DNA of 64,000 nucleotides from Ichthyophis bannanicus (Eukaryota; Chordata; Amphibia; Gymnophiona; Ichthyophiidae). A program made the translations under genes and the position numbers. Below are positions 42,995-52,969 of this stretch, piece after piece (within the stretch, counting starts at the first letter, position 1; each line of letters starts with the position of its first letter). The notes beneath the pieces are model-generated. The model saw only the letters and a list, made by a program, of their open reading frames with translations. It was not told the origin of the DNA and searched no databases. The DNA lies in the NCBI GenBank assembly GCA_033557465.1, contig CM066035.1, positions 898,101,309 through 898,165,308 on the forward strand, given 5' to 3'.

Positions 42995-45262
42995 CTAGGC
43001 TCCTTCGTAACATCTGTTTGATTGATTCATCCTCTCTACTAACCCGTTAGCTTGAGGATGATAGGCAGAGGTCCGGATATGCCATACCCCAAAAGCATCC
43101 CATACCCTGGCTAAATGTTTTGAAGTGAAATTACTCCCATGATCCGTCAAAATTTCCTGGGGAAATCCGATTTCACAAAACAGTTTTATCAGCTCAAGGG
43201 CTATGGTCTTGGCTGAGATATTACGTAGCGGAATAGCCCATGGAAAGCGAGTAGCTTGGTCTATGATCACCAGTATGTACTGGAAACCTCTCGGCGTTTT
43301 AACGATGGGTCCTACGATGTCCATTGCTAACCTACGGACTGGGGTTGAAATGGTAGGCGTAGGTATCATGGGTACAGGTTTTGGCTTACTAGCTGTGACT
43401 CGCTGGCAAGCAGGACAGGACTCGCAATAGCGGGCTGTCTCCCTGAAGAGGCCAGGCCAGTAAAATCGGGCCAATATCTGGTCCAATGTCCCCTGTGTAC
43501 CTTTATGGCACCCCACAGGATGGTCATGTGCCAATCTCAGGACTACCACCTTAAAGGTAGTAGGCACGACCAACTGTTTCCTTACTGTGCCTGTACGCGG
43601 GTCTGTGCTCTCCCTGTACAATATTTCATCTTCTAAGAAGAACCTAGGCAAGATGGTCCTATTCGCTTCAGCATACTCAAAGGCTCTCTTTAGTGCAGGA
43701 TCATCTTTCTGCTCTCTAGGGAAGGAAGGGAATTTTCGGACAAGTTCTGCCGGGACCCAGGGCAACCCCTCCCCGGCTTCCAGCTCTGCCCTAGCTTGGG
43801 ATCTATGCCTTCTCTCGTGGCGCCTTTCAGTCTTTCCTTTCCTATCCTTAGAGGGAATACTCAACAAATCCTCATGAGAGGGAAGTATGTCCTGTACCTC
43901 CTCTCCCCCGTCATTCTCACATACTTGGGCTTCTTCCTCACCCTCAGGAGCTTCAGTTTCCTCACCTAGTGGATTAACCCCTGTTCCAGAAACTTTGGCT
44001 TGGGACCTGGTAGAAATTAGGCCTAATCTCTCAGTTAAGCCTCTCCTTAACTCTTTTTGAAATGGAGGCCAATCTCTGCCTAAAATAAGATCGCGAGGAA
44101 GTCGTGGTATGACTGCCACGCGTACTTCCTCATCAATCTCTAAGCCTGTTACAGACACTTTATGCACAGGATAGTATGAGGATGCCCCATGTACACATCT
44201 CACTTGGACTCTTTCATCTGCTTGGCTCCGGGTGGATAGGTCATGGTCAGTGATGGTCTTCCACAACTTCTGGGAGACCATACTCTGGTCTGCTCCGGAG
44301 TCCAGCAGTGCCAGAGCCTCTACCCCTTCCACTCGGACCTTCAGCAGAAATCCCTCCCCTAGGGGTTTCTCCTTTCCTGACATTAAGGCAGTGCGTATTG
44401 TACAATCTTTGCGTATGTGTCCTAGCTGACCACAATTATAACACTTTCTCCTAGAAAATTTGTTTACATTTTGGTCAAACACATTCCTCTTAGCGGACTT
44501 TTCTAGGCCCCATAGCTTATCAATGCCAGCCACCTTTAACATATTTTCCTTAGAGGTCCCGGCTAACTCCGCCTCAAAGTATCTGTCAGTGAGGTCAGCC
44601 GCTTCCTCGGTGGAACTGCATTTCTGGAGCACTAGGAAAGCTTTTACCTCAGGTGGTACGGCTTCAAGGAACTGCTCCATAATTATAGTGTCTACCAAAG
44701 ATTCTACCGTCCTCCTTTCAGGAGTAAGCCATTTCAGCGCTAGACCCTTTAATCTCTGAAATAGTGCTTTTGTTGTTTCTGTAGGCCTAAGCCTAGCGTC
44801 CCTGAATAAACGCCTGTAGTGCATGGGAGTCAAACCCAGCCTGTCTTGTACAGCATTTTTTACATTCAGGTAATTGGACGCCTGATCAGCGGGCATTGTT
44901 TTGTACGCTGCTAGTGCCTCTCCTGACAGAGACATAGCGAACCAGACAGCCCACTGGTCAGTTGGCCAGTTAGCTGATTCTGCTATTCTTTCAAAAGCAT
45001 CAGCAAAATCATCAAAATTATCATTGGCTTTAAATTGTCCCAGTGCTAGTGCACCACAATTAGCAAGTCCTACCCCCACTTGTACTGAGGGAATAGTCTC
45101 ATCTTTGTCCACAGTCTGCTTCAGCAGAGCTCCCAGTAGCTCAAGAAGTGGCTGCTGCTGTGCATTCATGGCGGCTACAGTCTTTTCTTGGATCACTCTG
45201 GCCAGTTCACTCTGCGCCTTCCACTGAGCCTCCATCCAGCTCTTTACGTCCTGGGGATCCAT
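42995..45262 (-). CDS. Gag-protease-integrase polyprotein, no RT
   Basis: From the ATG at 45262 (MDPQDVKSWMEAQWK) the frame runs 755 residues without a stop. The Gag capsid has a SCAN-like stretch (about residues 140-235: LFQRLKGLALKWLTPE, EQFLEAVPPEVKAFL). A CCHC knuckle CYNCGQLGHIRKDC is at 274-287. Protease LLDSGADQSMV is at 319-329, with DLILGRDW near 391-398 as the second retropepsin block. A charged linker (about 410-500) leads straight to integrase: H579, H586, C616 and C619 (zinc), then D648, D707 and E743, the D-D35-E triad, all present. RT and RNase H are absent. A frameshift after residue 750 separates the integrase C-terminus. An upstream in-frame ATG at 45343 also exists; I prefer 45262 because MDPQD begins the conserved Gag. 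Confidence 0.88.
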   Translation of the reverse strand: MDPQDVKSWMEAQWKAQSELARVIQEKTVAAMNAQQQPLLELLGALLKQTVDKDETIPSVQVGVGLANCGALALGQFKANDNFDDFADAFERIAESANWPTDQWAVWFAMSLSGEALAAYKTMPADQASNYLNVKNAVQDRLGLTPMHYRRLFRDARLRPTETTKALFQRLKGLALKWLTPERRTVESLVDTIIMEQFLEAVPPEVKAFLVLQKCSSTEEAADLTDRYFEAELAGTSKENMLKVAGIDKLWGLEKSAKRNVFDQNVNKFSRRKCYNCGQLGHIRKDCTIRTALMSGKEKPLGEGFLLKVRVEGVEALALLDSGADQSMVSQKLWKTITDHDLSTRSQADERVQVRCVHGASSYYPVHKVSVTGLEIDEEVRVAVIPRLPRDLILGRDWPPFQKELRRGLTERLGLISTRSQAKVSGTGVNPLGEETEAPEGEEEAQVCENDGGEEVQDILPSHEDLLSIPSKDRKGKTERRHERRHRSQARAELEAGEGLPWVPAELVRKFPSFPREQKDDPALKRAFEYAEANRTILPRFFLEDEILYRESTDPRTGTVRKQLVVPTTFKVVVLRLAHDHPVGCHKGTQGTLDQILARFYWPGLFRETARYCESCPACQRVTASKPKPVPMIPTPTISTPVRRLAMDIVGPIVKTPRGFQYILVIIDQATRFPWAIPLRNISAKTIALELIKLFCEIGFPQEILTDHGSNFTSKHLARVWDAFGVWHIRTSAYHPQANGLVERMNQSNRCYEGA

Positions 45263-45600
45263 CTCAGGTTTTTGTATCTGCAGAAATAGAAGAAAACAGA
45301 GGCCCACCAAGTGCGGTACCAAAAAAAATTCTCTGCCTCCCACCTATAGCACAGAAATGGACACTTTCTCACCAATCCTATTACACCTGTGCCCCCTTAC
45401 TTGTACCTGAGCACGGTGCAGGATCTTGCTTTGAGAAAGATATCCTGGGTGGCTCCAAGTCAGGTCTGTATCCGAAGTCCGGTCCGTGCTTTCCTCTTTT
45501 CCTCAGGATAGCCAAACTTTTCCTGATTCACAGGTAATCCTTTTCTTCTTTAGCAAGCTGATATTTTTTTCCCTTGATACTGTCCTTGTACTGTGTTTTA

Positions 45601-45626
45601 AAAATCCGTAAAACTACGCCATTTCC
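45601..45626 (-). other. Candidate primer binding site
   Basis: Just inside the 5' LTR on the coding strand the sequence is GGAAA followed by TGGCGTAGTTTTACGGA. TGG at its start would pair with a tRNA CCA end. The tRNA was not identified and the 5-base offset is slightly long. Confidence 0.45.
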
Positions 45627-46270
45627 TGTCACCAGTAGTCCGCCCGTAGCTTCAGCATACGGGTTAGGTAGCCTGGAGACCTTTTATTGAAAGGTTAAGG
45701 GTGTAGTTGTGGACCTTTTCAATAAGTTGTAGTCGTGAATCGAGTGGTTCAGGCAAAGACAGGCTTTTAATTCCCCTCCCGGGACGGATTCAAACACAAA
45801 GTAACATAGGAACAAAAAGCCATACACTCTGGCATAAGGTAGGAAAAATAACTTATAACAGCTTCCAACTTAAATCACAAAGGGTACAGTATTCATTGCA
45901 TACAGTGCCTTGGTATTAGGAAATAAAGTCCTGTGCTTCTCAACTGCCAGTTGACCAGCTTCTTCAAGATATCTGGCTCAGCACAGCGAAATCCTATCAT
46001 TTGTAACTGTTAACGTACAATCCATTTGAATATCAGACAACTGTTCATCTGGAGGATCAATTAGCATTGACTCAGGCTGGCTATCAGCTGAATACAACTT
46101 CTGCCTTGTACACCACGTTTCCAGATTATTCTCTGCTGTCTGTTCCAGAGGCTTCCCTATTATTTCCTCTTCTGGCTTTGAGGCAGGAGAAAGTCCGTGC
46201 ACAGCTCTCTCAGGATGGGGTTTAAACCTCAGAGGTTTTTCTCTGTGTTCTGGCTGCTCACCCTCTTCTT

Positions 46271-47508
46271 ATTTTATTTATTTATTTAACACTCATTTAT
46301 ATACCGCATCTTCCAGAGATCAGTTGCGGTGTACAATTAACAACAAATTAACAAAGCGAGGTAAAAATGGAGAAACACCTCCGCAAAACAAACAAAGCTG
46401 TTTTTCACAAGCTTAGGGTCCTCCAACCGCTAAGGAGCATTATCGAACCTCAGGACTTCAGGACCATTGCCCAGGCACTCATCATGCCACATTTCGACTA
46501 CTGCAACGTCATCCTGCAGGGTCTCCCAAAGAAAACTCTGAACATTCTGCAAATGGCGCAGAATGTAGCCGCTAGGGTCATCACGAAAAAAGGCTTTGCT
46601 GATCACATCACCCCGGTATTGATTGAGCTCCACTGGCTCCCCATCATGGCTCGTATAAAATACAAATCACTCACGACCACCTTCAAGCTCCTACATAACA
46701 TTGCTCCATCCTTCCTCTCCACCTTGATATGCTCACAACCACCCAACAGAAGCAGAAGAACCTTCAACGCCAACACCCTCCTCATTCCAGCCGATATAAG
46801 AACTGTTAAAACCAATACTAGCAATAGAGCGTTCTCATACGCAGCACCTACACTCTGGAATCATCTGCCGCCAGAGTTACGAGATTGCAAAGACCTAACT
46901 GTCTTCAGGAAAAACCTCAAGACTCATCTTTTCCAGAGTCATTTTAATTTGAATTAACCTAAGGGGTCTAAGTCCAGAATATATTTATGTACTCCTGCTC
47001 GCATATTGTATAATGTATATATGTATATATGTAATTAGTACTCATATACCTAACAAACCCCTCGTGTGATGTGCCTACCCTCCTGATCAACCTGTACACA
47101 CCCAAATTTTACTGTACTGATTGACAGTCCTCTTTATGTTCCCCTTGTGTAATCAGACCGCTGCTGATCGCTGGAAGCAGCGGTATATAAATGTTTGCTA
47201 AATAAATAAAATAAATAAATAAATAGAACATCTTAAATTTAACATAGAACATCTTAGAATTAAACAAAGCTAAGTCTAGTAAACTAAACAGTATATTTAA
47301 ACTGGAACAGTGTGAATAACAATTAACTAACAATGTAGTGTCTATAGAGCATAAGACCGTACATAACAGATACAACTATATACATGTGGAGGTAATAGGG
47401 CATAAGAGATTGGGTCGTCAATTCGTATAAGCTATGCGTGTTGTCCATTTAAGTGGGAAGGTTTGTACATTGTGGTCAGATACCTGTTTAGCCTTTATCT
47501 AAAGTGAT
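46271..47508. mobile_element. Nested L2 insertions inside the 5' LTR
   Basis: 46271-46362 starts with (ATTTT)n and an inverted L2-type tail (ATATACCGCATCTTCCAGAG), and 47225-47508 looks like its continuation. Together they would be a minus-strand LINE end. Between them lies a plus-strand L2 piece (46363-47224). The LTR bases CTGACA were lost at the insertion point. Confidence 0.65.
46363..47224 (+). pseudogene. L2-like LINE C-terminus and 3' end
   Basis: A 196-codon uninterrupted frame (46367-46957) starts inside the RT tail: MEKHLRKTNKAVFHKLRVL, PHFDYCNVILQGLPKKTL, HITPVLIELHWLPIMARIKY, SYAAPTLWNHLPPELRDC and FRKNLKTHLFQSHF. This is the conserved C-terminal extension of L2-like RTs. The 3' UTR ends GCTGGAAGCAGCGGTATATA and (AAATA)n. 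The good frame and tail suggest a young, 5'-truncated copy. Confidence 0.88.
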
Positions 47509-48121
47509 ACAAATGTCTTGCACTGTATATCTTTCACTCCTTGGAGCTTGTAAGTGCTTCCCAGCTATCCTCACTGGTAACTTCTCCCTTTGGATGCCTT
47601 CACCATAGGATAAATACCTGGAGTTTTGGTCAAAGGGTTTTTGTGCCCTGCTCCTCCAGTTATTCCTGTCAGCTGCTTTCTGTCTCTCTCTCTCACATTC
47701 AGAATCAGAATCCACTGAATCACTTACATACGTTTTCCTTTCACACCGGGACAGACGCTACTTCCAAGAGCCAGACCTCAGCTTGCACAAACTTTCCAGC
47801 TGATTCTGTTCTCCTCCATCTTCCCTGTTCTTCCCCTTGCTGTTGCACTTCCTCTTGCCGTTGCTAAACTCTAATGAACGTTTCTTATACGTTTGCTTGG
47901 GAGCTAATCTAGCCCTTCCCCCTCCCAGGTGAAAGCTATCAGGACCAGGAGATGGGGATTGTTTGTTAGCTGGGCGGGGTTCCTGCCCTCGTGGCTGGGA
48001 TTGTTTGTGTTGCTCCTGGCAACTGGGTGTCCTGAGCTTATCCTTCCTACCAGAAACAGCCCTACTGCACTCAGGTTCCTCTGTTTCCATATCACAGGAT
48101 GTCTCTTCCCCATTACAATAC

Positions 48122-49520
48122 ACATGTATTCCCCATTTAATACAGAGAATGCAAGTGTACGACCAGAACTGTCCACGCTGGGATTTACAGCAATTCCCGG
48201 CATAAGTAGCGTTTTAAAAAGTACTCATTTTGGCCAACCCTTGAAAGGAAGGATTAAGGGGGTTATCTTCTTTAATTCCCCATTTCTTATTTCCTCTTCC
48301 AGTGGCGCCATTTTGAAGTGTTACCTCATGCCAATCAGCAGCAAGTGGCTGTCACTCTTGTTTCCACTATACGGCAATGGCCCTGGTGACCCCGGAGGGG
48401 GAAGGGTCATGGGGGGCATTGATGTGTTATGTGTGGGTGGCTTTGGGGAAGGAGGGACTTTTGGCAGCCTCAGGGGAGGGAATGGATCAGACATGTACTT
48501 TGAGCTGACCAGCCGCTTTCATCCCCATGCAAACAGGAAATCTGCATTGGAAGGAATGGAAGCGGCTGGTCAAAGTGTAGCATTGGAGGGTTTGGGTAAG
48601 CTCTGTGTTTTAATGTCATTGCCACCGCTGTAGGTCCGAGAGAGGGGGTGGGAGTAGGAGGGGACTGCAGGAATGAGGGTTCATCTAGGGCACTTCATAT
48701 CCCTGCCCCAGCCTCATGACACTGGCTGCATTACTCAAAGGACTCCTCCCCTCAGGCGGCTCCAGCCACATGATAATGTAGACTAGGCTACCTTTGCCAA
48801 TGACACCATGATTGATACTGCTCACTGTGCTAGTAGAGCAAACCAACCTCACCACCTGCAGGACCCCTGCCCTCAACACTGTGCTTCTCAGTGCTTCCTT
48901 CAGCTGGCTATATGGCAGATATCTCCACACCACCCACTGCCTGGCTGCATCCTCCAAACTATGGCCCCACCGGACTGAGTCCCACCTGCTACTGATGGCT
49001 GCTGCTGTGACGTTGCAGGGAGAGCCCTCTTTCTTCCGTCTTCAGTCAGTGCTTTTGGCTCCATCCTGCCTGCATCCTCTTTATCTCAGCCCCATGTGCT
49101 GCCACAGATGGATGTCAGGTTTGCAGGCAGGCAGGGCTCTGATCTCCCTCGCTCTGGAGTTCTTCCTCAAATAAGTCCGAGCACAGCAGTGCTATAGGGC
49201 TCCCTCTGCCACTCTGACTCCTACCAGCCTTGACTGCATGCCTCCCCCACCAGCCCAAGAGGACATAAATTTGAGCCAGTTGGGGCTCCCAGGTGCTGCT
49301 GTTGCAGAATCCGAATCATTAACAGGTCACTGCAGTCTTCCCCTTGGAGGTCAATATCCTGCACTCTGGTGCAACAAATTGTCTGGAGGGGAGAGACAGT
49401 GTGATGGGAGAGAGAGATGACATTGGGGACAGTTTGAAAGAGCCAGAGAGAGAGACTGAAAGAGCTGTATATCAACCAGGGTCAATGCCTTCCCCAAAGC
49501 CTCATTTCCTGCTTTCCAGC
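48122..49520. other. Unassigned repeat-like region
   Basis: GC-moderate DNA without a gene. GACCAGCCGCTTTCAT near 48507 is inverted at GGAAGCGGCTGGTC near 48560, echoing the palindromes of the tandem-repeat family. It may be the left part of the repeat whose array and tail lie at 51600-52810. Frames here have no known motif. Confidence 0.4.
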
Positions 49521-49930
49521 CATTAAACCAATGGTTCCCAAACTTGCGGTTGGGACTTCAAATGGAGTCACATCATCAATGGATGGGGTCACAGAAACAA
49601 CACAATATATCAAAAAATCCCTTAGTCACCACCCTAATTTTAACCACTTAAAGCTGATAAATATTAACAAAATTCACTAAAACACATCCAATTGGCTCAA
49701 ACGGACCTCAGGCTTCGCTCACCCCTACATTTGGCGAAATTCATCACCATAGGGAAATGGCAGGCACTGATATCATGGGTCCTAAAGCTCTCAAAATTTC
49801 ATCTATGTTCCAATAAATATTAAACTATCTACTCCATCAAGAAGCTCTATTTCAGAGATTCACATAAAAACATGAAAACAATACAACACAAACAATACGT
49901 AAACTACTACAAACTAATACCAAAGAACAG

Positions 49931-50076
49931 AAATAAAAAACAGAAATTAATTTCCTCCTCTATTGAGCAAAATGCAGATTAAGAAAGGTATTGTACATTC
50001 ACAAAGCTAACATATTCCAATTATTAAAACTCAGAATAAAATGCTTTTTGTATATTTGTTGTCTGATCATTTTATT
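49931..50076 (-). repeat. Inverted copy of 52323-52462
   Basis: This stretch in the left foldback arm is almost identical to the reverse complement of 52323-52462 (shared AAAGCATTTTATTCTGAGTT, TGAATGTACAATACCTTTCT, AGGAGGAAATTAATTTCTG). The right arm lacks it and reads GCACT at that place. Confidence 0.88.
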
Positions 50077-50407
50077 TGCTGCTGCTTCATTTTAGTGCAC
50101 AAAGGCACTCTAACTGCTTTGAAACAATTTAAATGGAAGAAAAACTCATCTCCTTCATCAATCCGGTTGTATCACAGATAGTATCACATAATTCCAAAAA
50201 GAGCAATCTGGCACTTAAAATTAATTCCTTTTGAGTGTGGGTGTGTGTTTGATGTTGTGTGATAGTTATTGAGGGTGTGAGGTCAAAGTTGTAGTCGGCG
50301 AGTTGATTGGTTGTTAGGTGGTTCAAATTTGGTAACATCAGACACTGTGATATTGGAATTTTTTGGAGGCACCTTGTGTGTCCTGCCTAATTTTCAGCGT
50401 ATGATGT

Positions 50408-50477
50408 ACTAGTCATAGTTTTGGTTCCTGATGAAGCCAGGAGGCGAAACAAAAGCTTTTGTCGGACGATGACTAAT
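50408..50477 (+). ncRNA. Hammerhead-ribozyme-like motif
   Basis: Core CTGATGA (50428-50434) and GAA (50446-50448) flank stem II (GCC/GGC, loop AGGA). Stem III is ACAAAA/TTTTGT with cleavage-site-like C at 50463 (GTC). Stem I pairs ACTAGTCAT (50408-50416) with ATGACTAAT (50469-50477), one mismatch, plus GTTC with GGAC beside the core. One extra A (50435) lies between CTGATGA and stem II, so it is not a perfect consensus. Type I hammerheads with short stem III are known in Penelope-like elements. Confidence 0.6.
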
Positions 50478-51480
50478 GTAGTGCTGTGGTAGCTGATGGA
50501 TATGTCGGGTGTTGGCGTTAGACTTTCTACAGATAAGTGCCAGATTGCTCTTTTTGGAATTATGTGATACTATCTGCTTTTGAATAGTGTACTCCTGTTT
50601 TTCACAGAGGCTTCACTGGAAGACGTTCAAGATATGGTGATACAACCGGATTGATGAAGGAGATGAGTTTTTCTTCCATTTAAATTGTTTCGAAGCAGTT
50701 AGAGTGCCTTTGTGCACTAAAATGAAGCAGCAGGCACTGTTCTTTTGTATTAGTTTGTAGTAGTTTACGTATTGTTTGTGTTGTATTGTTTTCATGTTTT
50801 TATGTGAATCTCTGAAATAGAGCTTCTTGATGGAGTAGATAGTTTAATATTTATTGGAACATAGATGAAATTTTGAGAGCTTTAGGACCCATGATGTCAG
50901 TGCCTGCCATTTCCCTATGGTAATGAATTTCGCCAAATGTAGGGGTGAGCGAAGCCTGAGGTCCGTTTGAGCCAATTGGATGTGTTTTAGTGAATTTTGT
51001 TAATATTTATCAGCTTTAAGTGGTCAAAATTAGGGTGGTGACTAAGGGATTTTTTGATATATTGTGTTAGGTATTCTCCCTTAGGCGGTTGTTGTTTTTT
51101 GAGGTCACAGAAACATAGCCATTTCCCCTTCTTTCTGGACTTTCACTGTGACCTATGCCAAATAGTGGCAAGCAACAGTCAGCATGTGGCCTGTGAGCTA
51201 GTGAACATTCATAGGCCTGTACCCCTTCCTGTTAGACTGGAAACCCAGGCTGAGTACTGGGGTCTGTACGGACACACTGCACACTGACACAAGGGTCCCT
51301 GTTCGGGCTGCTGCTGCTGTTGCCACTACTGTTGCCGCTGCCTTCCTGCTTTAGAGGAGCGGAGGGAGGGGAAGGAGGTTGGAGACCTGCTATTTGATTT
51401 CATCACCTGGGGTCATGTGAATTCTCAGTTGCTAAAATAGGGTCATGTGGGGTAAAAGGTTGAAAAGCACTGCATTAAAC

Positions 51481-52820
51481 ATTTTATGGTATTTACATGC
51501 ATGACCCTTAGTGAGAGATTAGCAGAATTAGAGATACAAAGATCACTGGCCTGTCATCTGATAGGAATAAAGCAAGGGTGGACTTACCTGACGATTTGTA
51601 GTTGAAAACCGCAGATGGTCTATGAAGAAGAGAATAGTGGAAGAAAGAGAGATTATTCAGAATGGGCTGGACCTGGGAGAAGAGAATGGTAGGGAAGACA
51701 GGGAGAGATTGTGGATGGATGGTCTAGGGCAAAAATGGTAGGAGAGAATAAAGACTGGTGAGGTGAATGGAGGGGAAGGGTGTGGTTGTAGGGGATGGTG
51801 TAGCCTGGGAGTGGAGTCTACAGAGGGTGTGAATGGAGACTGTGAAAGGTGGAACGGGAGACTGGTTAGAGAGTAAGAGACAGAAGACAGGGGAGAGAAT
51901 GAGTGATAGTGAAGGAACCGGTGGCCAGAGAAAAGAAGATGCCTGTTGGTGAAGGGGTGAGTACAGTGGGGACTTAAGAAAGGATGAAGGAGGGAAGACA
52001 GTGATAGAGGAGGAAATGGGAGAAATGAAGTGGTGAGGATGGAAGATGGAAAGCAGGTAGGTAGCTGAGAGGCTGAAAGAAGTAATTTGAAGACTGGAGA
52101 ATGAGGGAGAGAAGGAATAAAACCGGCAGAAGGGTGGGTAGAGATGCAAAAGAGAGAAAACCAATCAAAGGGAAGACTTATTATCAGAGGCAGACATTTG
52201 AGAGGAAGGAAGGGAAGAAGACGGAGTCAGAAGAAACAGAAAACGGAAATGAGACTCTCGAAGAGGACTTAGGAGAAGATTGAAAAGGGGAAAGGAGAGC
52301 CAAGGACCAGCCCAATAAGAAAAATAAAATGATCAGACAAAAAATATACAAAAAGCATTTTATTCTGAGTTTTAGTAATTGGAATATGTTAGCTTTGTGA
52401 ATGTACAATACCTTTCTTAATCTGCATTTTGCTCAATAGAGGAGGAAATTAATTTCTGTTTTTTATTTCTCCGCTGGTGAACTGCATGCAGTCTGGCTTC
52501 TTGGAGCATTCAGCTCAGATTTTGTCTGCATCTTTCTATTCGTAATGTGCGATCCCATATACCGTGTGGATGAGGGGCTGTCTATATTTGGATATGGTTC
52601 CGTGGTGAGGAATTTTGCCAGCTTGTAGTTTCTGGGTAGGGATCTGTCATAGTCTGGTTTGATCTGTTTTCCCAGTAGGAGGTGTATTGATGCTGCACAC
52701 TGCTATAATATTTGCAGTGTGTGTGAGTCCTGGAAGTTACTGCAGTTTGATATTGCTTATTTTCTACATAGATGCTGAGATTTTTGAAGGGATTTTAGTA
52801 ATTGCAGACCTACTTTAGTC
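51481..52820. repeat. Relative of the minisatellite hAT family, array and tail
   Basis: A purine-rich array (about 51640-52150, GGAGAGAATGG-like units) is followed by a unique tail. Tail phrases (GAGGAAATTAATTTCTG at 52441, TATTTGCAGTGTG at 52711, GTGAGTCCTGG at 52726) recur in order in 25880-26180 and 54350-54670. The hAT element at 49529-51472 is inserted upstream. I could not find termini. Confidence 0.6.
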
Positions 52821-52969
52821 TTGTGCCTTGAGCAGGAGACTCCCACATCCGAGGGCCATCTCCTGTTTAAAATGAGAAAACTCCCACAGAACACAGGAGA
52901 CTCCGACCAGTCACTCAATTTTTTCTTTGCTAGCATGCAACCAGAGCAACTTTATATCTCACCACTGGC

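Larger units (their letters stand above)
45627..48117 (-). repeat. 5' LTR of the gypsy element with nested insertion
   Basis: It matches 41141-42400 on both sides of an insertion at about 46271-47508. The match resumes at ACAAATGTCTTGCACTG. The LTR frame seen at 41492-42373 is here broken by a stop near 47758 and by the insertion. The LTR proper would be about 1.25 kb. The TSD copy ATAC is at 48118-48121. Confidence 0.9.
41137..48121 (-). mobile_element. Ty3/gypsy LTR element, SCAN-like Gag, no RT
   Basis: LTRs at 41141-42400 and 45627-48117 start TGTCACC and end ATTACA (plus-strand view) and are flanked by ATAC (41137-41140 and 48118-48121). The coding strand is minus. Internal features in coding order are a candidate primer site, a Gag-protease-integrase frame, a frameshifted integrase C-terminus, a G-rich polypurine tract (42401-42414, complement) and the 3' LTR. 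No reverse transcriptase or RNase H block lies between them. By eye the LTRs differ at about 6 of 400 aligned bases, so insertion was fairly recent, although the right LTR has since taken a nested insertion. Confidence 0.9.
49599..51102. mobile_element. Foldback retroelement with hammerhead-like motif
   Basis: A 12-bp direct repeat GGTCACAGAAAC (49587-49598 and 51103-51114) brackets it. The arms are inverted: 49599-49922 with about 50744-51070, and 50078-50217 with about 50536-50735. The loop (50218-50535) holds the hammerhead-like motif. The right end has an extra tail (about 51071-51102, ending TTGTTGTTTTTTGA). Variable-length duplications and hammerhead motifs are known from Penelope-like retroelements and their non-autonomous derivatives. 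No protein frame is present, so the class is inference. Confidence 0.65.
49529..51472. mobile_element. hAT element carrying a nested foldback
   Basis: It starts CAATGGTTCCCAAAC and ends GGTTGAAAAGCACTG, hAT-type inverted ends. Perfect CATTAAAC copies flank it (49521-49528 and 51473-51480). Subterminal GGGGTCACAGAAAC and GGGGTCATGTG phrases are typical of hAT MITEs. Without the nested foldback (49599-51102) and one 12-bp duplicate, the element is about 430 bp. Confidence 0.85.

Noticed and set aside
51724..52164. 146-codon minus-strand frame
   Set aside because: Same reason: antisense of a GA-rich array, Ser/Pro/Phe/Leu-rich product, no motif.
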